From Vespa crabro (lineage: Eukaryota; Arthropoda; Insecta; Hymenoptera; Vespidae): DNA of 64,000 bases. Shown in pieces: positions 51,732 through 63,911 of this stretch. Each line of letters starts with the position of its first letter. Within the stretch, counting starts at the first letter, position 1. The position numbers and the translations under genes were made by a program. The notes beneath the pieces were generated by a model. It was not told the DNA's origin, did not search any database, and saw nothing but the letters and a program-made list of their open reading frames with translations. The DNA lies in NCBI RefSeq assembly GCF_910589235.1, contig NC_060957.1, positions 372,001 through 436,000 of the forward strand, in the 5' to 3' direction.

Positions 51732-51941
51732 TTATATCTTTGTAGTTCTGAGATCTCTTTTTAATACTCTATATATTTCCACATTAGCATGCACCTGCTT
51801 CAAATGGTGCTCTAAGCTTATTATCGACTTATAGGTCGTACAAGGTGGTAAAGAAGAATGATACTTCTCAGGGAAACGACAGATAGCGCACCTTCGTTCA
51901 ACGAGGATAAGAAGAGATGTGAAAGACATAGAGAAAGACAT
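51732..51941 (-). other. open frame with C2H2-like zinc-finger pattern, 69 codons
   Basis: The frame contains CAIC, then after about 27 residues LEHHLKQVH. This resembles a C2H2 finger (Cys-x2-Cys ... Leu-x2-His-x4-His), but with a linker far longer than the usual 12 residues. It starts with ATG and ends KRDLRTTKI-stop. It could be an exon of a zinc-finger protein, a remnant, or chance. No neighbouring exons were recognised. Confidence 0.2.
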
Positions 51942-54597
51942 GTGTGTGTATGTGTATATGTATATATGGAGTACCTCAAAAATCGATACAAGACGAGAAC
52001 GCGTTTCTTGATGAATTCCTTCGTTCGTACTTGTATTCCCTCTTATCGAGCTTGCTCCTTTGTCTAAGCATCGAAATGGTACTCGAGGATGCTGAGCCTC
52101 GCTGAAATGTGAAAAGTCTTTGATCCGTCAATGAGTACCTCGTTAAAAGAGCGCTTACTACTGTACCGTTCTTAATCTCATAGCTAAGAGATTGCTTCGT
52201 TTCTAATATAAATCGATTTACAATCGATCCTTCTTATTTTGTTTTGTTTTGTTTTCTTTTTTTTTTTTTCTTTTATTTCACCTACGTTTCTATTTCGATT
52301 TTCAACAAAACGTTGTTTCGTTTCCAAACTTTCAACAAAATCTATTCGATATTACTTTATTGACATTTTTTCTCGATTTTTCCTTCATAGTCGATAAGTA
52401 TATAAATCGAAAGAAATAAAAATATTTTAAATATTACTTACGATAATAGATTTTGATAATAGAAAAAAGAGAAAAATAGCTGACGTTATACTAAACCTGT
52501 TAAATTTTTGCTTAGTTATAATGCGTATACAGAAGAAACGCTTGATGTTTACATACTACTCCGGAATAAATCGAGTGTAAATAAACGATATTGCGTATTC
52601 TATCGTTGACTAGAAGATACAAACAGGATAACCAGTCTTCGATCGTATCGATATTTGTATCACGTGTATATAAAAATTCCTTCATGTATACGTATTCATG
52701 TATATTCGTAAAATTTTTAAATTATCTAACATAAAGAGGATACATATTTTTTAGAAAAAGGAATCCTCCTAAACATCGAGAATATATATTTAAACAGTAT
52801 TTCCATATGAAATACAAAATAAGCATGATCGATATAGGTCACATCGATAATTTCTACTATTTTAAATAATCCTGCATAATTTTTATTTATTTTAATTTAT
52901 TTCCGCGTATGCGACCTTTAATTAGTTTTAAAAATGTTTGAAATGTTCGTCGTTTTTAATTTGAAAATCAAACTGAATCAAAATTATTCGTGAAATTTTG
53001 TAGGATTTAACTTGAGTTTTGATATAAATTTCAAATTAATTCATCAAAAAATTTAAACGATATACACACTCATGTACACGCAAACACATTTAAATTTTGA
53101 TATGAAACGTTATGAAAGATTTTTGGATATCTCAAGTAATTTTGAAAACAATTCTTTCTTACGTTTTTCATTAGATTAGGAGCATAAGAAACTCTTTGTA
53201 ATCATACTTAAAAATTCTTTTCCCTTTTACAGAAATTATTAAATAAAGTAGAGAATTATTAAGACAAAAGGAGGAAACGTTCTACTGTAAAATAAACTAG
53301 CCCGTCATTTTCTTTGTATTAATATCATGTTAACATTTTCCATTTTAAATAAACACGTATAATTTTATGTTGAATCTACAGAATCTTATATATACAAGAT
53401 TATATGTGTTTTAATTATAATTAATATAACATTCCGTGTTAATTTCTGTAATAATATTATAGAAATTACATTTCAGCAAAGCTTAAAAAAGAGATGCAAC
53501 TTTGTTTCAGTCTTTTTTCTATTCTTTTTTTTTTTTTTTTTTTTACGCGCAAGAATAAGATTGAAAGTGAAATGATAATAAATAATTTATCGTCGAATTG
53601 TTCTATTTCCAATCGAATTCTTTTTTCATTTTTATGTCTACTCTAGTTCAAGAATATATGCAAGTATCTACATATCTGTGGTTGGAAGGTCCGCGCGTAT
53701 TCATAATTGGATTCTCGCAGTTTGAAACAACGAATGTCGATGGAGCGAACCTGAACGTTTGGAATCTGAACTCTCAATATTCAATAGGAAAAAAAACGCA
53801 CTAACAGGAGAAAATCTGATTGGTGGTTCAATCGATCATACGTGCGATCGATGTTTCGCTTGGTGTTAATATTGTAACCAGTTCGACTATTTTCATCGTC
53901 CGATTTAGCTAGGGCACTGAATCCTTTAACGCCAATCAAAAATCTAAAACTTTTTCGATGAAAAATCTACAGTAATAAATTCAAAATATCGATTAACGCT
54001 TTTAACTTCGGTGGCTTAAAGCATTTAAAATCTTTCTTATAAATAATCATTTTCTTTATTAATATATCAATAACATATTAATAAATCAATCTTCAAACAT
54101 TAAATTAATATTTAAATAGAATTAAAATTTAAACGCGCGGTCGTTGTTTAGTTACTTAAACAACAATGACCTTCTCACTGACTTTGATTGTTATCGAATC
54201 AGTTTCCTTTTGGACTTCGACGAGTAAAGATCGGAGCTGTCTCTTTCCAAACAGGTAAGGTTATATAAATCATACTTTTCATTATTTTAGAATTATTTAT
54301 ACAATTTGAAACGATCGCGAAGTATTCTATTTCATATTATTATAATAATTATTTCATATAATAATATTACATTTTTCTGTTTTAGAACGTCATCGCAATC
54401 ACATACGAAGCATTGATATAATCGATTGTTTGTATTGCTAAAATAAAAATAAGGCGAAGTAGAGGCAGTGTTTGTTCGTTCACGTTTCGCGATTTAAATA
54501 ACAAGTGTTTTTGCATCGACTGCGTGCAATGCAGTCGTCAGAGTCAGTGATCGTTCGTAAAGTTTTATGCTTTTTTAACAGTCGTACAGACTGTATT

Positions 54598-54634
54598 TAT
54601 AAAAGACAATAGTGTTTCGGAAATAAACTTCAGT
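54598..54634 (+). promoter_or_regulatory. TATA box plus arthropod initiator (core promoter)
   Basis: TATAAAAG at 54598-54605 is followed by TCAGT at 54630-54634, putting the initiator A at 54632, 34 bases from the TATA start. That is close to the usual spacing. Two further TCAGT initiator matches lie at 54544-54548 and 54671-54675. Together they suggest a + strand start-site cluster. The motifs are short, and chance cannot be excluded. Confidence 0.45.
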
Positions 54635-54810
54635 GGCCGTCCGTTAAAAGATAACTATTACGTATTAGAGTCAGTGTATCATTTAAGAGGATCTCAATCT
54701 ATAGCGATGTTGGCCTACCTCATTTTCAACCACCTACGAATCATCCACCCTCAATTTCGACCTAAATCGCGGTAGAGTGTTTTGAAACTATCGCAGAACT
54801 TCTTAAATAG
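54632..54810 (+). other. candidate 5' untranslated first exon with a uORF
   Basis: It runs from the putative initiator to a perfect GTAAGTAAAT donor at 54811. It contains a single short ORF, ATG at 54707 to TAG at 54773-54775 (22 aa, MLAYLIFNHL...), so it would act as a leader exon. I could not find the next exon within the window; the transcript may be long, non-coding, or continue past 64000. Confidence 0.35.
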
Positions 54811-57800
54811 TAAGTAAATTTTTAATTTCCTCCGATCACTCTATCATGTCGAAAACGAAAGATCCCAATTGGCAAGGCTGATTAATTGTAATTAATTAAT
54901 AGAAGAGCATTGAGTAACCACGAGTAAATTTCTTCGAAGATTTACTCATGAATGGTTTTCTATTTTTTGATTTATGTAACAGATTAGAATAGGATATTCT
55001 TATTTCATGATTATTTGCGATTTGAATATTTCAATGGGGTATGAAATATTTTTCTCTCGCAAAAATAGTAAAGAATCGATATTAAATAGTTCTAATAAAG
55101 AAGGAGCAAAAAAACATTCGTGATGGATAGTCTCTGGATTACAAAGGAAATTGAAATGATTTTTTTTCTAATTAAAGTAATCGCTTGTAAGGAGTTTTTC
55201 ATCACGGATTTTTCATTATACTTTTTAATAAAAATTAATTAAATATTTAATCAATTTTGTTGATGAAAAGAAAGTTTCAATAGAGTCATTGCTTTTAAAT
55301 GAAAAAAGTCGAGTAAAGTTATTGATAAAAGGATAGGAGATCGATAGAATCAATACAGTCCGTAGGTCCTAAAATAAGTTAATCAATTTTTAATTCAGGA
55401 TTTTCTGCAGTTAATATTACTAATTTCTGTTTTTCTTATGCTGTGAAAAGGTATCTCTCCAAAAAGATAAGATTTATACTTTTTAGATACGTTAAGATTG
55501 TGTTAAGGTTTTTTTCATATCTTACAATTTGGAATCAAATTTGATTATTACACTTTTTGAATGATGATCAGTTAGATTAGAACATAAGGCAAAGAAGAGG
55601 CTATATGCCAAAAAGGCTCTACAAACTGTACCTCAAGAGGATAACTATAGGCCATTAAGTTACTTTCGAAGATTCTTTCAGATCATTTCGAGAATGGCTT
55701 TTAGTCATATTTTACTTTTGCCATGTTGTCATTTAAAATGCTCTTATAATGATAAGTGTAAAGGTAGATTTGAAAAATTTAGACGACGTAATATTTCGTT
55801 GCCCCATATTTACATTACCCCGTGTATGCAAGTAAAATTATTTGATATTTGCATTTTCATTATTAAAGTTGAGTTTCATACATTTTTCATTTTTCTTTGT
55901 TTTAAAGTTAAATAAAATTCATACTTTCATCTTATATAAATAATATATTTCTTATTTCTATAAAATTGTTATTTATAAACTTTACTATCTTTCTGTTAAA
56001 CATTGGAATCTGAATCGATAAGTTACAAATCATTCTGGTATCGCGTAATTTAGAGTACAGTCAGCGTTAGTCCTTGGGTCTCCAGATGCAGCAACCTCCA
56101 CGTGGTGAGATCTGGCTCGGTATTACTTGTAATATATTAAGTAATACCGGGAGAATGGCTGCATACTTCAATATATTTTCAAAATCTTTTCAATCAAATT
56201 CTAACTAAATATTAAAGTATTATCATTTTTTAGTGTTATAAAGTATAACCTACGCAATCTTATAACCTCATTCCTCTCTTGCTCTTGTAGTTCATACTTT
56301 GTCCATATCTGTCGCTGAAGTCATACATACTTTGAGCGAAAGATGATGAACAACTTTTATTTGTTACTATACTGAGGAATTTTCAAAGAATCGATATAGT
56401 AGATTCTTATCTTATCGACTGTTAGTATTGAGAGTTCTTAACCAAAACACAAAGCTTTCTGATAATTTTGAACTTTATAAGTAAATATTATAATTTTACA
56501 GATAATAACGCAATATTTGATGATCTTTCGAATGTATTGTTTAATGTTATCTAATAAGAATGTTTTGTAACTTTTAGAACTTCGATCATGTTAGTATTTT
56601 CGTTTAATACTTTTTAATTTCTAAGAGAAAAGTTCTAAATTCTTTTTATATGTAATTTTAATTTGATTTTTATCAAAGTTCAAGAAGATCCAATAAAAAA
56701 GAATATGAATATTACTACGTTTAATTATAAAGAATTATCTGTTTCATTTAATGTAAACGAATAACCCTTGAAAGTTACTCAAGTTTAAATGAAGTATGCT
56801 TCTTTGATTGTCCCAATAAACGTTCTTAGTTTTTCAATTCATATAACATTTTGTTCTAGCTCTCTCCGGATTCATGAGTAAAACTAATTTCCTGCGGATC
56901 TGCAGTACCATGAATCAACTTTAATCATTGTATTATATCTATATCTATCTGTTGTGTATTCTTTTGTACTTCCAAGTTTTTAATTTAAAACGTCATATGA
57001 ATTTTTATTATTTTCCTACAATTATCAATAATTCCATTTAGACTTATCCATAGATTAAAATCCATACGTTTACGTATACATAAAAAATCGATATATAGTT
57101 GTATCCAAATAAAATAAAGAACACTTAATTTCTTCTTAATTCATGATAACATTGCAACGAAATAATATATCAAATAACAGATATAACAAACCGATATTAA
57201 ATATCAGTTAAATTTATTTAAAAATCAATTAAATATGTAACAACTACATATCGTATAAAAGTATTACTAAATATTACTAAATATATATTTTTTTATTATG
57301 AATTCTATAATAAAATTATTAAGTTCAAATTAATTTTTAATTTCGATCACTATCAAAAAATGTCTAAATTATTAAAAAAAAAAAAAACTAATAAATTATT
57401 TGTAATAATTACTTCTTTCTCTTTTGTATTTTCATTTGACGTTATTAAAATTTATAAAAATCATTCATTCGATATAACGCATTAGCGATTGTAAATTTTG
57501 ATTATATAAACTTACCAGATTCGAGCCGTGTTTCTAGAAAACGGGACAACTCATTAATATCAAATTTGCGCCGTAACGATGATCAAAGCTATTAAACGCG
57601 TCGCATGTGTTAATAATAATTTTAGGAAGCTATATTGTGCTGAAACAAGATGGGAAAATGAAAGAACGAATGAAAATAGCGATATCTAATTTATGACCTA
57701 ATTTTGAAGCAGTAATTCTAATAAAACGATATATCTAATCATAAAAAATAAGGAAGATGCAATTGAATATCTTATTTTCAAAATTTCTTGCATTAAAAAA

Positions 57801-57920
57801 AGTTTCTTATTAAATTATTAGAAATATGTAATTAGTTAGAAGTTATTTAAGATGCAACTTGGTTATGGAAATAATTTTTTTCTTTCTTTTTGCATAAACA
57901 AATACTGTAAAAATCATAAA
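54811..57920. other. AT-rich, no gene supported
   Basis: It would be the first intron if the 54.6 kb promoter is real. It contains a higher-GC patch at 56055-56160 with an 11-bp perfect inverted repeat (56118-56128/56139-56149). Confidence 0.4.
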
Positions 57921-57936
57921 TATAAAGGGTAAGATG

Positions 57937-58083
57937 GAGGTGATGGGCTACTTTTTTTTTTTTTTTTTTAAAGTTCAATACATTATAAAGAAATTTAATT
58001 GATATCCAAAGCAAAAAAATATTTTCTTATTTATATTTCGTATTTATTCGTAGAAATAAAAATTTTTTAGCCCATCTCACTGT
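57937..58083. repeat. imperfect inverted repeat pair around a 120-bp AT-rich core
   Basis: GGTGATGGGCTA at about 57937-57948 is mirrored by TAGCCCATC at 58069-58077. The pair immediately adjoins the downstream (C-terminal) end of the transposase fossil on the - strand. It may be the terminal structure of that element or a separate small MITE. Confidence 0.35.
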
Positions 58084-58149
58084 CCAAGTTAGATGACTTC
58101 GATGTAAAGAAAGAAAGTAAAGAAAGATTTTGCAAGTAAGAGGAAAAAA

Positions 58150-58680
58150 ATTAATTCCTTTTGCTCAAACAAAACTATTTTATGAAGACCATATAAATCC
58201 AAAAATATTGCACATCCTCCGTGAAGCCACTTATCACGTCTCACATATTGAATCCAATCGTCTTATTTCGATGTACAGCTGTACTGCACCTAAAACCAGA
58301 TGCATTCAGCATTATATTTTTCTTCAAAACTTTCTTCAAACTCTTGGGTCACAAAATCTGAATAAATTTCATCCGAAGATGACTTCTCTAAAATCTATTT
58401 ACGTTTGGGCTTGTCTGAATTTTGAGCACTTTTCGTTACTTTTGCTATTTTAAACATATCCAATATTTTCTAATTCGTTGAGCTACACTTGATGATTGTA
58501 CTGGGAATTGAATTAATTTTATTTAACATTGTTCCTGACGTGTCTGTCACGGGAGTCTTTTTATTAATTGCTTGCGAGCAACCAGGTAAAATAGCTTCAG
58601 GTTCTCTATTTTCCTTTATATCTTTTTCAGTTGCATGAGACACACTTTGTTCCGGTTGTTATTCTTCATTTGAAAAAGCG
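58150..58680 (-). pseudogene. decayed DNA-transposon ORF, C-terminal part with zinc-finger-like motif
   Basis: One - strand frame of about 175 codons stays in register across the region but is broken by several in-frame stops. It reads as a polar Ser/Thr/Lys linker, an acidic stretch (SSDEIYSDFVTQEFEES), and then ECIW...DDWIQYVRRDKWLHGGCA. That last block has the layout of the Cys/His finger (WIQCxxCxKWxHxxCA) found at the C-terminus of many insect pogo/jerky-type DDE transposases. Cysteines expected in the motif are now Phe, Tyr and Arg. Loss is by substitution, with no frameshift seen. The catalytic DDE part is absent from the window. Family level is inference. Confidence 0.55.
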
Positions 58681-59606
58681 CAGAATTAAACGTTAGCTAT
58701 TAAAAATGATTAATGCAAAAAATAAGAATTCACCTGAGTAAACAGACAGATTTACATCGTAAAGTGTATAATTTTATAATAGGTCAATTATTCTCGAAAA
58801 AAATCGAGCCATCTAGAGTCAGGACAATAATGATTTATTTATTTCTACAATAATGCTACGATAATATCGACGTTGGTAAATATAATAATAATATAAAGAA
58901 AAAGCAGAAAATTTTTATTAGCTTTTAATTTCTATGTTACAAATAATAATTTATCTAATTTCTTAATTGAAAATAAACAAAGAATACATGTTCATGAAGT
59001 TTGCTAATAATTGTCAGTCCAATTACTAAAAACATCAGAAAAATGAATCATATTTAAAAAAAAATATGAGACTGAGCCGTTTCACCCTCAGGGAAATCTT
59101 ACCCGAATTACATTATATCAAGAAATACCATAGAGAGCATCGTGCTCGACAGTCGCCATATTTGTTTTTCTTTTTTTTTTTATAATATATAGACATCTCG
59201 AAAGAATTTCCTCGTAATGATATGCAACAAAAGAGAAAAAAAAATTGCACAGGTATATATACGTAATATCTGTCTTGTAACGAAGTTCGTAATAGTCAAG
59301 ATACATTGGCATAAAAATAAATGCAAGAACGGTAACTGTAAGAGTACGACGAAGAGAAGTATAGAAGAGTCTTGTGTTTATGAGGGACACAGAAATAAAG
59401 CAAGAGGCTAGCTGGCTCGTAACCAAGATGGTTAATCTCGGGCACCGTGCTGAACCGATCCGTTCGACGGCTACAAATCCAACGAACGTTTCGCTATATC
59501 TCTGCTGTACCACCCTTTTCCTGAATCGATCGCTCTTTTTACAAATCCCCTTTCTTCTAAACTCCCAACTACCCTCCAACTTCCCTTTCCTCAACCCCAC
59601 GAGATG

Positions 59607-59614
59607 GTCTATAC
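59607..59614. repeat. left target-site duplication of the hAT-like element
   Basis: GTCTATAC directly abuts the left terminus and matches 60123-60130 at 7 of 8 positions. Confidence 0.65.
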
Positions 59615-60122
59615 CAATGATAGCGAACCTTTTCTGGCGGTGGGTCGAAATCAAATAAAAAAATTTTCTTATTCATCAGTCAAATATTTGAACTGAGTAA
59701 TTTAAAAAAATAAAAAGGAATGCTATATTTAATTCTTTAATCAATCTGTCATAACATAAAAAAAGAAAACGCGAAATCGGAATTAAATGGTATAATTTTG
59801 TTTGAAACTTTTCTTCAAAGGGTAAAACTTGCTGCTATTTTTTTTTAAGTGATAATTTTTTTTTATATCGGGATTATCTAAACGGATAATTTAATTCTTC
59901 GTGGATTTTGAGATACGATTAGAAATGAAATATCAATAAATAACAATATTCTACTGATCTAGTAGATAATTTCAAGATCTTCTTTTTGTGTTTTGTAAAT
60001 TTCAAATTTCGATTCTTTCTTTAATAATTCACTGAAAACTTTAGTTAAACTTTTGGAAAATTCTGAGATCCCTAAAACATTTTCACACGGGTCAACAGAT
60101 TCGCCATTCCTGTTTCACATTG
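59615..60122. mobile_element. hAT-like non-autonomous element (MITE), 508 bp
   Basis: The left end starts CAATGATAGCGAACCTTTTC. The right end, read inward, starts CAATG and, after a 10-base insertion, continues ATGGCGAATCTG. Both match the CA(G/A)TGATGGCGAACCTTTT-type termini known from insect hAT elements. The flanks carry an 8-bp duplication, GTCTATAC at 59607-59614 and ATCTATAC at 60123-60130 (7 of 8 identical), as expected for hAT insertion. The interior is AT-rich without a usable transposase frame, so it would depend on a transposase elsewhere. Orientation is arbitrary. Confidence 0.7.
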
Positions 60123-60130
60123 ATCTATAC
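60123..60130. repeat. right target-site duplication of the hAT-like element
   Basis: ATCTATAC directly abuts the right terminus; one G/A difference from the left copy. Confidence 0.65.
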
Positions 60131-61965
60131 TGATCGTTCTATCTATATTGTTTCCTACAATTTCCTATAATCGATTTGAATTGATATTATTTCAATGTCT
60201 AGTGTAGTTCATGGAATCGCAATAATTTGTAAGAAGATCTATAATTATTTCAAAGATTTCATATTATTCCCCAGTGTGTACGACGAAGATATAAATTTTA
60301 ATTATCTGTAGTCAAATAATATAAGTATACCAATTAAACAAATATCTATATAAATTTCATTTATATATAAATATATATGCAAGAGATCAATAAATATGTG
60401 TATGTATGTGTATGTATGTGGGTGTATATGTCTGGAGATCGTATGGATGAAATATGAGTTTGGGAAGTGCGTACTACGCGATTGGGTTTTTGTTATCGCA
60501 CGTGCAAAGTTGAGAGAAGAGGCGCTATTGAGAAACATCTCTAAAAAGAAACAAAAAAGGCCGGCCGGTAAGTCTTAAGCAGGCGATTGCACTAGGAGGA
60601 AGTATTTTTGGAATAAAGTTAATTTTAAAGAAGAGTAAACCCTTAAGTTTGTTTTTTAAATAAACGAATCATAATAACGAGGCATTTATTTTTATTAAAT
60701 ATATATATATATATATATATTGTACATATTATATATAATAAATAAGTACAATACAAAGTTTTTAAATAATATTATTTATCAAAGAGAAAGAATATTCTCT
60801 CGAAATTAAAAAGCACGGACAAAATCGATTAATTCGAACATATAATTAAAATATTTATGAAGATATAGATATTTCGCGAAGGATATTCGTATTTAATATA
60901 ATGAACTAGATTTAAGAACAGCATGAATCACTACGACAAAGATTTTCTCGCGACTTATTCTCGCTGGATCAAACTCTAACGACGCTCGGCCGACCGTCTT
61001 GGTGCAATTATAGCGCATTAGTCGCCTACAATTTAATCTGAAAATGTAGGGCGCGCGAAGAAGGCTTGGATCCGTTCCCAAAGGGAGTCGAAATTCGAAT
61101 AAAGAGAAAAAGACCGAGAAGGAACGAGGGTTTCTCGAAAATTACTTTAAGAATAGTTTTATCGAAGTAAGCTATCTGGAAGATTACATGTTTGACGTTT
61201 TAAAAAATATGTTTTTGTCTTGTAAAAAGAAAGAAAGAAAAAAAAAAAATTCTAAAATGAAAAGAAAAGAAAAACAATCGATCGAAAACAAAGGGCTAGT
61301 CCCTATCGCAACTGAAAAAGTTTGATGTAAGGAAACAAAGAGGATATTACAAAGTATTCGATACGATTTTTATCTTTCTGATGGGAACCATTTTGGGTTC
61401 GGTTTGGAAAAAAGAAGAAAAATTGATGATGAATATATGTATATAAATTATTACTTTGCGTATTTTGGTCTACTCGATAAGTTTTCTCTGTTTGCATTAG
61501 AATATTCGAAGAAAACAGTCGTACATTTCTCGAAGTTAATCCTCCCTTGCTAAATCTTGAAGCTTTCTTTTACCCACTCGAATCCTCTAGACGATTTAAC
61601 TTTCTATTATATTTCACTGTTTCGTCAGGGACTTTCCATTTTCGAAATGGCTAGTCGAAATCTTGGTATTTCTAACATCAAACTTAATCCTAGCGTATTT
61701 CTTGGTGCACTTCCATTTTCGAAAGTCAAAGACCTTTTGAAACTTAACCCCCATCACGATCCCCACCCTTTTCCCTTTCTACGAATCATTGTAACTTTGA
61801 TTTGATTCGAATTAGTCTTTAAACTTTGTCAGTTTGACGAATGCATTGAAGTAACAATAGAAATGAATTGTTTCGCATTTCGTGATTCACTTATTTATTG
61901 ATAGAGCAAAACTTTTAATAGCATAAATAAAAATAGATTAACTCTTCAATTGGATGATATAAATA

Positions 61966-61973
61966 ATATATAT

Positions 61974-62006
<33 letters not shown>
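61966..62006. repeat. (TA)n microsatellite
   Basis: TA run with one GA interruption near 61975. Confidence 0.92.
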
Positions 62007-62008
<2 letters not shown>

Positions 62009-63095
62009 GATTAATATAAACATGCATTTGGTATATCGTATATACGTACGAAATATTTCAATGTAAAATTCTATAGGATATCAATTCTCAAAGATTATTG
62101 ATAGCAAGACTATTATAACAGTTACTTGAATTACGTGATAAAAGTTATTATAAATCGATTTAAACCTTTCGCAGCAACATTTTCTCAGCGCGATATCGAC
62201 GAGTGAAATAGAAAAGAAAAAAAAAAAAAGAGTAAACAACATTGTCTACTTGTATACACATTACCGTATTCTTCGACGTTACTGTCGTTATCATTGGGTT
62301 TGTCAATAGAAGAAAAAAAAAAAAAGGAAAAAAAAATAGAAAGAGGAAAGAAAGCATTGATGCAATATTTTCTGATCAATGATAAAATATTAAACACTTT
62401 CATTCAAATTGACAATTCACTGTAATTTATTACCGACCAGCGACAATTATGGGCAAGCGAGAAAAAGATAAAGCTACGAAAAATGCAAATGTATTAACAA
62501 TATTTTCAATGACGTTAATAGCAGATGAATATCAGCGCTGAAATAGTTGTCCCTTTTTTTCTCTCTTTCTCTCTCTCTCTGATTTATGCTAATTTTATTA
62601 TCAGCAGGATTTTACAGGAATTCCCAATTGTCCCAAAGCTTTCGTCGCTAAATTCGAGTCATCGGCTTTTTCTCACGATATTTAAAACAAAATTTTCCAA
62701 AATTATCAACACAGATATCGTTGTTTATCGTCAATTATTTTTTTTCAATCTTCTTGAAATATTTACGTATATGACGTACGTTAATAGATACACGACGAAT
62801 GTCAAGAGAAATAATTTATGAGAGAGTTAGAAAGTTCTAGGGAATCGTATAATATTTACATAAATGCACACCACCTGAAGTAGTATTAAAATTTTATTAC
62901 AATATATTTCTACGATGAGAAATGTTTCGGAACAATCAGGGGAAGAAATATAGAGTAAATTTTAGTGGTAGGGAGCGGTGGTAATATCAGAGTTCCTTTT
63001 TACGAAAATGTCTACATCGATATAAGAAGGTGCATTCGTCCCGAATTGGTTCGACCCCATCCCTCTCCCTTTTTCTTTATATATAATATGTAGCA

Positions 63096-63099
<4 letters not shown>

Positions 63100-63136
<37 letters not shown>
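63100..63136. repeat. (TA)18 microsatellite
   Basis: Uninterrupted TA run, followed by about 120 bases of interrupted TA/TG repeats. Confidence 0.93.
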
Positions 63137-63139
<3 letters not shown>

Positions 63140-63886
63140 GGACTGATACACATATATAATATGTATATGCATATATATATATATGTATATATTATATAAC
63201 GTTATATGTATATATTTATTATATATATGCACATATGTGTATACATAAATATACATATATATTTACAACGTTGCGTTTGCTTAGACATGGGTAGAAGGGA
63301 TGGATACATCCAGGAAGGGTGGCGCGTTCGTCGTTACTTCGATTCTGCAGCACAGGAAAGGCCGACTGAAGCGAGTACTTGATGGTAAAGGGGTAGAAGG
63401 GATCGAAAGAGGATGGAATGGGCTTTCTGCCAAGAAGCATTGAGATCTATACTGCCTGCCACTCGCCACTCCCTCTTCTTTCTTCTCTTTTCTTTTCGAA
63501 CATTTGACGTCAACTCTACTTCGTCGCGTTGGTGTGAGAGAGGCCGTGGGATAGGAGTAGAAGATGGCCGAGGGAGAGGGAGAATATCAGAGAAAGAGAG
63601 AGAAAGAGAGAGTGAGGGAAGATATATAGTTGAGAAGATACGGAAAGAGGAAAACAAAGGATAAACAGGAACAAGCACTTCATACGATTCGGGAAATATC
63701 TTAAAGGCCTATGCGATTTCATACGAACGATTTTGATTCTCAATTTTTAAATCGCATTAAGACGCTTTATATTGAATTGGAAGAGTGCGATCCATTTGAT
63801 GAAATCGAAGACAGATAGGAGATAGAAATTAAAGACGCGATGATTTTATTTTATAAGAGAAAAATACTTCTGAACATTAATTTAGA

Positions 63887-63911
63887 ATATATATATATAT
63901 ATATATATATA
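63887..63911. repeat. (TA)12 microsatellite
   Basis: TA run near the right edge of the window. Confidence 0.92.

Larger units (their letters stand above)
47129..54540. other. intergenic or upstream region
   Basis: AT-rich, with a (TA)n run at 49738-49767. A GC-rich CRE-bearing patch is at 50150-50460, and two unassigned open frames are at 49002-49337 (+) and 51732-51941 (-). The untranslated first exon and promoter of the DPP10-like gene probably lie somewhere here or beyond. Confidence 0.5.

Noticed and set aside
59118..59654. 178-codon - strand frame
   Set aside because: It runs into the left end of the hAT-like element and reads hydrophobic low-complexity sequence; it looks like chance.
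63040..63062. tRNA-like B box (GGTTCGACCCC)
   Set aside because: There is no A box at the right distance and no acceptor-stem pairing, so it is not a tRNA gene.
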